NCBI GenBank assembly: GCA_905209135.1
Contig: CAJLRT010000013.1
Coordinates: 1-12,584 of the forward strand
DNA length: 12,584 nucleotides
Origin: an uncultured Eubacteriales bacterium
GTDB taxonomy: Bacteria; Bacillota; Clostridia; Oscillospirales; UMGS1783
Reading direction: 5' to 3'
Shown: piece after piece, positions 5,732-12,361 of the stretch
Numbering within the stretch: the first letter of the stretch is position 1
How the letters are laid out: each line of letters opens with the position of its first letter
The notes under the pieces: model-generated
What the model was told of the DNA's origin: nothing
What the model saw: the letters and a program-made list of their open reading frames with translations, nothing else
The model's database searches: none
Made by a program: the position numbers and the translations under genes

Positions 5732-6525
5732 TTCGCGCCTCCCGCCTCGGCAAACAGCTCCTGCGCCGTGCTTATGTGCGCCCTGGCGCCGGCCTGGATG
5801 AAGCCAGCGTCGCCGGTGCTGCAGAATATGGTGACGCCGAGCGATATGAGTTTTCTGACAAAGGGCGGGTCGAACCCCGCGGCGATGCAGACGGGCACGT
5901 CCTTCTCCCGCGCCGCGGTGCAGACGCGCTCTATGGCCGCCTCCACCTCCGGGTCGTGGATCTGCCCGAGCTTGCCGAGGGAGGCCGAGAGGTCCATCGG
6001 ACCGATGACGAGCGCGTCGATGCCCTCGATGGTACAGATGCGCTCGATATCGCGCACAGCGCCGATGTGCTCGATCTGGGGCAGGCAGAGGGTGCGGTCG
6101 TCCCCGTACTCGGTCATGTACGCCTGCGTGTCCAGCCCGTAGTCGGAGGCGCGGACGGGGGCCCAGCCGCGCACGCCCTTCGGCGGGTATTTCATGGCGG
6201 CGACCGCGGCGACCGCCTCGTCGTAGCTGCGGATCTGCGGGATGATGATCCCGTCCGCGCCCATGTCCAGAATGGGCTTGGCGAGCACGGGGTCGTTCCA
6301 CGGAATGCGCACAAACGAAGCCGCCCCGCTCGCACGGCAGGCGATCAGGTGCTGTACGGCGCTGTCCTTGGTGATGGTGGTGTGCTCCATGTCGATCCAG
6401 ATGAAGTCGAAGCCGCAGTCGCCGAGCAGCTCCGTCACGCACGCGTCGTTGAACGTTGTGTTCGTGCCGAGGATGAATTCTCTGCGCCGCATTTTTTCAC
6501 GGATTTTGAATAACGCCTTTCGCAT
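5728..6525 (-). CDS. HpcH/HpaI family metal-dependent aldolase
   Basis: A 265-residue class II aldolase of the HpcH/HpaI family (HpaI, GarL, RhmA type). By family it splits 4-hydroxy-2-oxo acids into pyruvate and an aldehyde, using a divalent metal on a TIM barrel. Key residues match E. coli HpaI with a constant offset of three: His48 in WIDMEHT (catalytic base), Arg73 in FVRIPW (pyruvate carboxylate), and metal ligands Glu152 in LPQIEH and Asp178 in IGPMDLSASLG. GADGIIIPQI at 89-98 is also typical. Start chosen at 6525, with GGAGGG seven bases upstream; an earlier in-frame ATG at 6567 has no ribosome site and lies around the predicted transcription start. It is the first gene of a two-gene operon with the coupled dehydrogenase. 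The aldehyde partner (sugar-acid or aromatic-derived) cannot be told. Confidence 0.9.
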   Translation of the reverse strand: MRKALFKIREKMRRREFILGTNTTFNDACVTELLGDCGFDFIWIDMEHTTITKDSAVQHLIACRASGAASFVRIPWNDPVLAKPILDMGADGIIIPQIRSYDEAVAAVAAMKYPPKGVRGWAPVRASDYGLDTQAYMTEYGDDRTLCLPQIEHIGAVRDIERICTIEGIDALVIGPMDLSASLGKLGQIHDPEVEAAIERVCTAAREKDVPVCIAAGFDPPFVRKLISLGVTIFCSTGDAGFIQAGARAHISTAQELFAEAGGAK

Positions 6526-6557
6526 GGGATATCCCTCCAAATATTCAAGATACCCCC

Positions 6558-6592
6558 ATGATAGCACTCCGGTCTGCCTGCGTCAACCGGTT
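6558..6592 (-). promoter_or_regulatory. Promoter of the aldolase-dehydrogenase operon with an overlapping palindrome
   Basis: Minus strand: TTGACG (6586-6581), a 17-base spacer, and TATCAT (6563-6558) with a TGC extended -10. The palindrome AACCGGTT at 6585-6592 overlaps the upstream edge of the -35. A CG-centred palindrome there could be a LacI- or GntR-type site controlling a catabolic operon, but eight bases is too short to be sure. Confidence 0.7.
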
Positions 6593-6644
6593 TGGTCCAG
6601 TTTATGCTAAAAACAGGAATTCTGGATTTTGGGCGCGCCGGCTA

Positions 6645-6673
6645 TTGCACTTTGCGGGGCCGAATGATATAAT
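6645..6673 (+). promoter_or_regulatory. Promoter of the sortase gene
   Basis: TTGCAC (6645-6650), a 17-base spacer, and TATAAT (6668-6673) preceded by TGA (extended -10). Transcription should start near 6680, giving a leader of about 75 bases. It diverges from the aldolase operon promoter. Confidence 0.82.
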
Positions 6674-6755
6674 ACCCGCAGACGGCACTGCGCCGCCGCG
6701 CCCTCGGACGGCGGCGGGAAAGGGCCCTATCACAGATCACAGGAGGACGGTCTCT

Positions 6756-7745
6756 ATGGCTGAGGAGAACAGAAACCAGGACGAATGCGAACTGCGTCCG
6801 GCGGCGGACGCTGCGGATACGGCCGGCGGCGTTTCCATGGAGGCCGCGCCGGCGCCGGACGGGCAGCCCGCGGAACAGACGGAGGCCGCGGCGGAAGCCG
6901 GCGCGCGCGCGCGGAACAAGAGCGGCCGGGGCGGCAGGAAAAAGAAAACGGGCTGGATATACAACGTCGGCATCGCGGTGTGCGCGTGCGTGTTCCTCGT
7001 ATGCGCGTTTCTGCTGGGGCGCTGGATGTATGAAAACTACAAGACAAAGCAGATGGGCGACAGCCTCGCAGGCCTGGCGGGAGTGATTGCCGGCATGGAG
7101 GGCAAGGGCATCGCGCCCATGGAGGACGACGACGGCGAAGACGCCGCGCTGCGCTACCTGGATGTGGACATGGAGGAGCTTGTGGCCAAGAACCCGGACA
7201 CGGTGGGCTGGATTCGCGTAAACGGCACCAAGATCGACTATCCCGTGGTCCAGACGCAGAACAACGAATACTACCTGACGCGCGACTTTGAGGGGAACTT
7301 CACGCACGCCGGCTGGATTTTCGGGGATTACCGCAACAACTTCGACAAGCTGACTGACAATAAAAATACGATTCTTTACGGGCACGGGCGCAGGGACATG
7401 TCTATGTTCGGTTCGATCGAGTACTGCCGCGAGGACTGGTGGCAGCAGCGCGACGCGTACCATATCGTACGTCTGACGACGAAAAACGAGCAGTCGGTCT
7501 GGCGCGTGTTCGCCGTGTTTACCACAAGCGTGGACTTCAACTATATCCAGACCACTTTCGCCAACGATGCGGAATTCCTGGGCATGGTACGGGAAATGCA
7601 GGACAAGAGCTTCTGCGACTTCGGCGTGGACGTGGGCGCGGACGACAGGATCATCACCCTGTCCACCTGCACGGACGACGCGGACCGGCTCGTCCTGTGC
7701 GCAAAGCTGATTAAATCCGACGTCCGCACGCCGGACGCGGACTGA
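6756..7745 (+). CDS. Class B sortase
   Basis: A 329-residue membrane transpeptidase of the sortase B family; such enzymes cleave a sorting motif in secreted proteins and attach them to peptidoglycan. Residues 1-65 are a low-complexity Ala/Glu/Gly tail ending in the basic cluster RGGRKKK. One membrane helix spans about 66-89 (GWIYNVGIAVCACVFLVCAFLLG), giving a cytoplasmic N-terminus. The catalytic domain begins near 145 with NPDTVGWIRVNGTKIDYPVVQ. Catalytic residues are His210 in TILYGHG, Cys305 in TLSTC and Arg311 in DADRLVL. DMSMFGSIE after the His is typical of SrtB. Start chosen at 6756, nine bases after GGAGG; longer frames upstream lie in promoter DNA. It is a single-gene unit with its own promoter and terminator. 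No protein in the window carries an obvious sorting signal. The long N-terminal tail is unusual. Confidence 0.93.
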   Translation: MAEENRNQDECELRPAADAADTAGGVSMEAAPAPDGQPAEQTEAAAEAGARARNKSGRGGRKKKTGWIYNVGIAVCACVFLVCAFLLGRWMYENYKTKQMGDSLAGLAGVIAGMEGKGIAPMEDDDGEDAALRYLDVDMEELVAKNPDTVGWIRVNGTKIDYPVVQTQNNEYYLTRDFEGNFTHAGWIFGDYRNNFDKLTDNKNTILYGHGRRDMSMFGSIEYCREDWWQQRDAYHIVRLTTKNEQSVWRVFAVFTTSVDFNYIQTTFANDAEFLGMVREMQDKSFCDFGVDVGADDRIITLSTCTDDADRLVLCAKLIKSDVRTPDAD

Positions 7746-7774
7746 ACTGAACTGCGGCAAACAGTATATTGAAA

Positions 7775-7801
7775 GGCGGGACATGCGTCCCGCCCTTTTT
7801 T
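7775..7801 (+). terminator. Rho-independent terminator of the sortase gene
   Basis: An 8-bp stem GGCGGGAC / GTCCCGCC with loop ATGC, followed by six T residues, about 30 bases after the sortase stop codon. Confidence 0.92.
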
Positions 7802-7826
7802 GGCGCGCGCACGCACGATCCGGCGC

Positions 7827-7889
7827 TTTCGACCCGTTTTTGCAGGTTTCGACAGCAGACGCACGCGCGCACGCGCACAGCCGTATAAT
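7827..7889 (+). promoter_or_regulatory. Candidate promoter with two Spo0A-box-like direct repeats
   Basis: TATAAT at 7884-7889 lies 47 bases before the start codon at 7937, with no recognisable -35 at 17 bases. Two TTTCGAC repeats occur exactly 20 bases apart (7827-7833 and 7847-7853). The second extends to TTCGACA (7848-7854), the reverse complement of the Spo0A box TGTCGAA; the first matches in six of seven. A missing -35 with boxes at about -45 and -65 is the layout of an activator-dependent promoter. A single 7-base match is expected by chance in a window this size. Confidence 0.4.
7859..7879. repeat. Alternating purine-pyrimidine tract
   Basis: Twenty-one bases alternate strictly purine and pyrimidine, mostly GC and AC steps, just upstream of the -10 at 7884. 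A similar shorter tract lies at about 7803-7816. Such tracts can adopt the left-handed Z form under negative supercoiling. It may also simply reflect GC-rich composition. Confidence 0.55.
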
Positions 7890-7936
7890 GGGAATGGCTT
7901 CAACCATGCTGCAATAAACATGAGGAGGACAGTCCC

Positions 7937-9757
7937 ATGACCCCATATGAACCAAATAAGAAGCGGCTGAGCAGGCGGGACGTCTGCCCGTATCCCAGGC
8001 AAAGGACGCAGTCCGTGTGCAGCGCCTCCTGCTTTGATTGCAGCGACGTCTGCGACCAGGAGCGGTGCCGCGGGAAATGCCGGCCCTGTTCCGACGCGCA
8101 CGCTGCGGACGGCGCGTTCAGGGTCCGGGTGATCGACCCGGCGACGGGCGCGGGCCTGGCGGGCGCGGTGTTCGAGCTGCGCCGCGGCGCGCATGCCGTC
8201 AGCCGCAGCGCCACCGATGCGGACGGCCGGATTCTGTATGCAAACCTGCCGGACGGAGAATATACCCTTGTGCAGACCGAACCGCCGCACGGTTACGCGC
8301 TGATGGACGTCCCGCAGATGATCGGCGTCCGGGACGGCGCGTACACTGTGAACGGAACGGCGGCAGGCGGCCTGCTGCTGCCCGGCGTATCTGCGGCGCG
8401 CATCGTCGTTTCAGCCCTGCATGAACAGACGGGCCAGCCCGTGCCCGGCTGCACGCTGTCCCTCTCCCCTGCCGGGGAGAGCTCCGGCGCGGCGGAACAC
8501 GGCGGGACGGCGCAGGCGGGCGCGGACGATACGGAAGCTGCGGACGGCGGGTCCGGATTCGGCCCCGACCGGCTTGCTGTAACGGACAACGAGGGCAGAG
8601 CCGCCTTTGCCGGACTGCGCCCCGGCGCGTATTGGCTGCGCGTGCGCGAGGCGGCGCAGGGGCTGCGCGCCCTGCGGGAAGCGGTTTCCGTGCTCGTGCG
8701 CGGAGACGGCGCGCCCGCTGAAGAGATTGCGCTGCAGTTCTCAGCCAGCGCTGCGCTGCGCATTGTGTATCTGGACGAAAAAAAGGCGCCTAAAGCCGGC
8801 TTGGGCCTGCGCCTGGCCGGCGCGGCGGGAGACGCGGCGGCGCAGACGACGGATGAAGCCGGGAAGGCGGATTTCCGCGCGCTGGAAGCGGGCGCGTATA
8901 CGCTGGCGGCACAGGAGACGGACGGCGCGGCGCGGCGGTATTCCGTGACGGTGGACGGCTGGGGGCTCGTCTGCGTAGACGGCGTTCCCACCCGGACCCT
9001 GCGCGTGGGCGCGCCGGGTCCGCAGGGGGCGGCGGTGCGCGTCTGCGGCCCGGACGGCAGGCCTCTGCCCGGCGTTTGCGTCCAGGCGGCGCGGGACGGC
9101 GAGCCCGCCGGCGAACAGGTGACGGACGCATGGGGCTGGGCCGTGTTTTGCGCGCTCCCGCCCGGCTGTACGCTCACAGTACGGCCGCCCGCCGGCTTCC
9201 AGCCGCCGCGGGACGCCGTGTCCGCGCAGGCGGGAACACGGGCCGAAATTGCGCTTGCGCCGCTCGACGGCACCACATACGCCGACGGCCATATCGTATG
9301 GGCGGACCGCGACAACGCATACCGCTCCCGTCCGCTCGGCATGACGCTCAACCTGTACTGCGACGGCGCGCTGTGCCGCCAGCAGCAGGTGTCGGCCGCG
9401 GGGACGGGGTACTACCGGTTCGCCGGCCTTCCCCGCACCGGCCCGGACGGCAAGGAACGCGCCTACGCCGTCCGCCAGGCGTTCAGCATGCCCGGCTACC
9501 GGACGGACGCCCGGCCCGGCCTGCTGTATAACCGGCTGCAGACGGCCTCTGTCCGCGTCAGCTACACCGACGGCTTTACCATGCTGGATATTGCGGGACA
9601 GGACGCGTATACCGTCTACCGCGGCGCGCCCCTGTCCGTCCGCTTCAAATCCGTTTACGGGTATGAGCCCGTCCCGCCGCTGTCCTTTTCGCTGGCGCAC
9701 GTCACGGAGGCGGAAGAGGTGACGTTTTATTACCAGGCGGCGCAGGAGGCGGACTGA
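7937..9757 (+). CDS. Cysteine-headed protein with several SpaA/CnaB-like beta-sandwich repeats
   Basis: A 606-residue protein of unknown function. The basic head contains eight cysteines (17, 28, 32, 35, 39, 44, 48, 51) with two copies of CxxxCxxC (28-35 and 44-51), suggesting metal binding or cross-linking. Then come about four prealbumin-like repeats (about 60-137, 154-255, 273-340 and 365-440), each opening with a strand, then a GxPLxGxxxxL-like turn, a T-D-xxGxAxFxxLxxGxYxL core and a final strand. A Cna_B-like domain (about 450-525) and a tail ending VTFYYQ follow. The Lys that forms the isopeptide bond in pilin CnaB domains is not evident at the first strand of the repeats. There is no signal peptide, membrane helix or LPxTG/NPxTx-type signal. 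GAGGAGG lies eight bases before the ATG, so the start is firm. It lies downstream of the sortase gene but is separately transcribed. A spore-coat or other non-secretory surface role is possible. Confidence 0.75.
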   Translation: MTPYEPNKKRLSRRDVCPYPRQRTQSVCSASCFDCSDVCDQERCRGKCRPCSDAHAADGAFRVRVIDPATGAGLAGAVFELRRGAHAVSRSATDADGRILYANLPDGEYTLVQTEPPHGYALMDVPQMIGVRDGAYTVNGTAAGGLLLPGVSAARIVVSALHEQTGQPVPGCTLSLSPAGESSGAAEHGGTAQAGADDTEAADGGSGFGPDRLAVTDNEGRAAFAGLRPGAYWLRVREAAQGLRALREAVSVLVRGDGAPAEEIALQFSASAALRIVYLDEKKAPKAGLGLRLAGAAGDAAAQTTDEAGKADFRALEAGAYTLAAQETDGAARRYSVTVDGWGLVCVDGVPTRTLRVGAPGPQGAAVRVCGPDGRPLPGVCVQAARDGEPAGEQVTDAWGWAVFCALPPGCTLTVRPPAGFQPPRDAVSAQAGTRAEIALAPLDGTTYADGHIVWADRDNAYRSRPLGMTLNLYCDGALCRQQQVSAAGTGYYRFAGLPRTGPDGKERAYAVRQAFSMPGYRTDARPGLLYNRLQTASVRVSYTDGFTMLDIAGQDAYTVYRGAPLSVRFKSVYGYEPVPPLSFSLAHVTEAEEVTFYYQAAQEAD

Positions 9758-9775
9758 CTGCGCGGCACAACACAA

Positions 9776-9804
9776 GAAGAGGAGGGCTTGACGCCCTCCT
9801 CTTC
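9776..9804 (+). terminator. 12-bp hairpin after the cysteine-headed SpaA-like gene
   Basis: GAAGAGGAGGGC / GCCCTCCTCTTC forms a perfect 12-bp stem around a five-base loop, 18 bases beyond the stop codon. It lacks a T run on the plus strand, so it may act as an mRNA 3' stabiliser or a weak terminator. On the minus strand the tail (TTGTGTTGTG) is more T-rich, so it could also end transcripts from the operon at 10251-12584. Confidence 0.55.
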
Positions 9805-10250
9805 GCACGCGCGCACGGGCGCGGGCGCGGGGGTATGCGGACGCGCAGGCACAGACGCGCGGGCGCGGGAGTATGCGGACGGAGCGCATTTACAGATACA
9901 TACCAATGTGCCGCCGCACGGTGCGGACGTGCGGCGGCGGAAAGAGAGTCCGGCGTACTGCGCCGGCATCCTGCGGCAGGAAGCGGCGGGCACCGGACAG
10001 AGCGAATAAAACGCGCGGCGGGGATATGCGGGCCGCAGACCAGCGCAGGCGCGTACAATACACGCAGGCAAGGCGCGGACCGTCACAGACGCGCGGGCAG
10101 GGTCACTGCGCCGAAAAAAACGCGGGTACGGACGCAGGCTGTGCGCAAGGGCGCGGGCGCGGGTACGGGCGCAGGCACGCGGCGGGGCGTTTTAAGCGGA
10201 GGTGCGGGCGCAGGCTGTGCGGAAGTAAGCACAGGCGCGGGCGCGCCGGG
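9805..10250. repeat. GC-rich noncoding stretch with direct repeats, G-quadruplex motif and hairpins
   Basis: No convincing gene. Contents: a 25-base direct repeat (9819-9843 and 9857-9881, one mismatch, 38-base period) built on GCGCGGGCGCGGG plus GTATGCGGACG; related GGGCGCGGG units at 10149-10163 and a partial one near 10236. At 10149-10169 four GGG runs separated by three bases each form a textbook G-quadruplex motif on the plus strand. Three hairpins lie close together: 9910-9938 (10-bp stem GCCGCCGCAC), 9950-9966 (CCGGCG/CGCCGG) and 9969-9981 (TCCTG/CAGGA). Translations of the long open frames are Gly/Ala/Arg-rich without ribosome sites, typical of GC-rich noncoding DNA. Confidence 0.65.
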
Positions 10251-11024
10251 CTACAAATACTCGCGCATTTCGGTCATGTTCTCCCAGTAGCGCTTGGGCA
10301 TGTGCGTCATGCGGCAGCGGGGGTTCTCCCGCGATTCGATGGCGATGGTCCTGTAAAACTGCTTCCACAGCGCGCGGTAGCGCTCCTCCGCTTCATCCGC
10401 GGGGGGAAACTCCAGTTCGTCGATATGCGCCAGGCGGCACGCCCGGTTTTCATAAATCAGGGCGCAGGCGTGCGTTTTGTCGCAGATGGTAAAATTCTCG
10501 TTGGGATAGCGCGCCATGAAATGGCCCGCGAGCCGGGGCAGGACGAAGTTTTTCGGCGTAATGGTTGCAGCGAGCATCCCGCCGTAGTCCGAAAACCGGA
10601 TAAAGCCCTTGAGCAGATGGCATTCGCCGCCGAGGTGCCGCTCCGCCGCCAGCAGGGGCGCGACGTCGGGATGGCCGAGCATGCTGAGCACACGCGGCCC
10701 CTGCTCATAGCCGAGCAGGAGAAAGCGCAGGGTATGAATTTCCTTTTTTCCCATACAGCTTAAAAACACATTTTCCACAAGCTCGAGCGCACGCGGCGAA
10801 ATCTTCTTCGGGATGGAGTTGCGCACGCGCACGGCGCGGCCGGGGTCGGCTGCGATCCGCTTCTGGAGCATCAGGCTCGGCTGCGGGTCCTGCTCGGTCA
10901 CGATGGCGGCGGGCAGTTCATGCTCGTACACGCTCTCATAGACGCAGTTGAAAAACCCGGCCAGCCCCCCGTCGTACAGATACACCACGTCGCGCGGTTC
11001 GGCTAGAGCGCGCTTTGCAGGCAT
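10251..11024 (-). CDS. DUF4130/TIGR03915-like protein, putative DNA repair or modification partner
   Basis: A 257-residue protein of the TIGR03915 type, containing the DUF4130 region. Typical features are the opening VVYLYDGGLAGFFNCVYESVYE (about 13-34), VENVFLSCMGKKEIHTLRFLLLGY (about 83-106), HLLKGFIRFSDYGGMLAATITPKNFVLP (about 136-163) and HFMARYPNENFTICDKTHACALIY (168-191). The family is usually encoded beside a TIGR03916 radical SAM protein, as here, and DUF4130 is fused to uracil-DNA-glycosylase-like domains in other bacteria, pointing to DNA repair. The reaction is unknown. Start chosen at 11024 because GGAGG lies seven bases upstream. The frame overlaps the end of the radical SAM gene by 22 bases, so the two are co-translated. 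The stop at 10251 is followed by the repeat-rich gap, without a clear terminator close by. Confidence 0.88.
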   Translation of the reverse strand: MPAKRALAEPRDVVYLYDGGLAGFFNCVYESVYEHELPAAIVTEQDPQPSLMLQKRIAADPGRAVRVRNSIPKKISPRALELVENVFLSCMGKKEIHTLRFLLLGYEQGPRVLSMLGHPDVAPLLAAERHLGGECHLLKGFIRFSDYGGMLAATITPKNFVLPRLAGHFMARYPNENFTICDKTHACALIYENRACRLAHIDELEFPPADEAEERYRALWKQFYRTIAIESRENPRCRMTHMPKRYWENMTEMREYL

Positions 11025-12340
11025 AGCACCGCCTCCTCCACCGCTTCGCCGACCGTGCGCACGTCGCCCGGGCCGGGCAGGGCGTGCTTGACGCCGGGCA
11101 GGTCGAACATGGTGAGCTGTTCCACGCCGAAGGCATAGACTTTCGGGTCGATCAGCGCGCGCGTGACCGACTCTTTCGCCAGGCGCGGGCCGCAGGGCTG
11201 GTCGCTGGCGACAATAAAATACCGGGCGCGCTTGAGCACGACTCCGATGCGCTTGAGTTCGGCAAGGCCCAGCTTTCCCGTACGCCGCGCCGTCACAATC
11301 CGGCGCGCGCTTTTGGGGCCGATGCCGGGCACGCGCAGCAGCTCGCGCAGGGGGGCGCGGTTCACATCCACGGGGAAAAACTGCATATTGCACAGCGCCC
11401 AGTTGCACTTGGGATCGAGATAGGGGTTGAAATTGGGCGTCTGCTCGCTGAGAATTTCACCGGCGGAAAAGTCATACTGGCGCATCAGCCAGTCGGCCTG
11501 ATAGAGCCGGTGCTCGCGCAGCAGCGGCGGCGCGGTGTCCAGCGCGGGCAGGAGCGAATCCGACACGACGGGCACATACGCCGAGTAGAACACGCGCTTG
11601 AGCCCGTATTTTTCATACAGGCCGGAGGCGAGGCGGATGATCTGGTAGTCCGTTTCGGGCGACGCGCCGATAATCATCTGCGTGGCCTGGCCGGCCGTTG
11701 CGAAGCGGGGCGCTTTTTTGTAGAGCGCAAGCTCGTTTTTATTGTTTTCCACCCCGCTTTTGATCTGCGCCATGGGGGTGAGGATATCCGCTTTCTTCTT
11801 GTGGGGCGCGAGCTTCTGCAGGCTCGCCTCGCTCGGCAGTTCGATATTGACGCTCAGCCGGTCGGCCACAAGGCCCAGGCGCCGGATGAGCTCGGGCGAC
11901 GCGCCGGGAATGGTCTTGGCGTGGATATAGCCCCAGAAATTGTGGCGGTAACGCAGGATTTCCAGCGTTTTTATCATGCGTTCCATGGTGTAGTCGGGGC
12001 TCTGGATGACGCCGCTGGAGAGGAACAGGCCCTCGATGTAATTGCGCCGGTAGAACTGGATGGTCAGCTCTGCGAGCTCGTCGGGCGTAAAGGCGGCGCG
12101 CGGCACGTCGTTGCTGCGGCGGTTGACGCAGTATTTGCAGTCGTATACGCAGTGGTTCGTCATCAGCACTTTGAGCAGGGAAACGCACCGGCCGTCGGCC
12201 GAGAAGGTGTGGCAGCAGCCCGCCGCCATGGTATTGCCGATCCCGCCGCCGGCGCTCGGCCGGTCCGCGCCGGACGAGGTGCAGGCCGCGTCGTATTTCG
12301 CGCTGTCGGCCAGGATGGTGAGTTTCTGCATAAGGTCCAT
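11003..12340 (-). CDS. Radical SAM protein with helix-hairpin-helix, putative DNA modification/repair (TIGR03916-like)
   Basis: A 445-residue radical SAM enzyme. The cluster-binding motif CVYDCKYC (Cys64, Cys68, Cys71) would hold a [4Fe-4S] cluster that cleaves S-adenosylmethionine. The barrel continues with GLFLSSGVIQSPDYTMERM (104-122), FWGYIHAKTIPG (135-146) and the SVNIELPSE strand (163-171). The C-terminal part has NFNPYLDPKCNWALCN and then a helix-hairpin-helix, LLRVPGIGPKSARRIVTAR (334-352), typical of sequence-independent DNA contact. This arrangement matches the putative DNA modification/repair radical SAM family, whose substrate is not established. Start chosen at 12340, with AAGGA ten bases upstream. 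It begins 21 bases after the S24-type gene and overlaps the DUF4130-like gene by 22 bases, so all three form one operon. Additional cysteines near residues 20-52 and 312-317 are of unknown role. Confidence 0.92.
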   Translation of the reverse strand: MDLMQKLTILADSAKYDAACTSSGADRPSAGGGIGNTMAAGCCHTFSADGRCVSLLKVLMTNHCVYDCKYCVNRRSNDVPRAAFTPDELAELTIQFYRRNYIEGLFLSSGVIQSPDYTMERMIKTLEILRYRHNFWGYIHAKTIPGASPELIRRLGLVADRLSVNIELPSEASLQKLAPHKKKADILTPMAQIKSGVENNKNELALYKKAPRFATAGQATQMIIGASPETDYQIIRLASGLYEKYGLKRVFYSAYVPVVSDSLLPALDTAPPLLREHRLYQADWLMRQYDFSAGEILSEQTPNFNPYLDPKCNWALCNMQFFPVDVNRAPLRELLRVPGIGPKSARRIVTARRTGKLGLAELKRIGVVLKRARYFIVASDQPCGPRLAKESVTRALIDPKVYAFGVEQLTMFDLPGVKHALPGPGDVRTVGEAVEEAVLCLQSAL

Positions 12341-12361
12341 GGGGTGTACGTCCTTTCCGGC

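Noticed and set aside
4808..6142. 444-codon plus-strand frame opposite the aldolase-dehydrogenase operon
   Set aside because: The minus strand encodes two proteins with intact catalytic residues; the plus frame is a His/Arg/Val-rich shadow.
5560..6513. 317-codon plus-strand frame opposite the aldolase gene
   Set aside because: Shadow of the aldolase gene; no ribosome site and no recognisable motif.
6642..7955. 437-codon minus-strand frame opposite the sortase
   Set aside because: Shadow frame; it crosses the sortase promoter and terminator and shows no domain.
9819..9881. CRISPR array
   Set aside because: Only two repeat copies with a 13-base gap, no cas genes; better described as a short direct repeat.
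8741..9889. 382-codon minus-strand frame opposite the cysteine-headed protein
   Set aside because: Arg-rich shadow; the plus strand shows regular beta-sandwich repeats and a proper ribosome site.
10214..10234. Terminator for the DUF4130-like gene at CTGTGC/GCACAG
   Set aside because: Only a 6-bp stem, with no T run on the minus strand nearby.
9835..10763. Two plus-strand frames across the repeat-rich gap, one Gly/Ala-rich
   Set aside because: No ribosome sites; the longer frame runs antisense into the DUF4130-like gene; composition follows from GGGCGC repeats.
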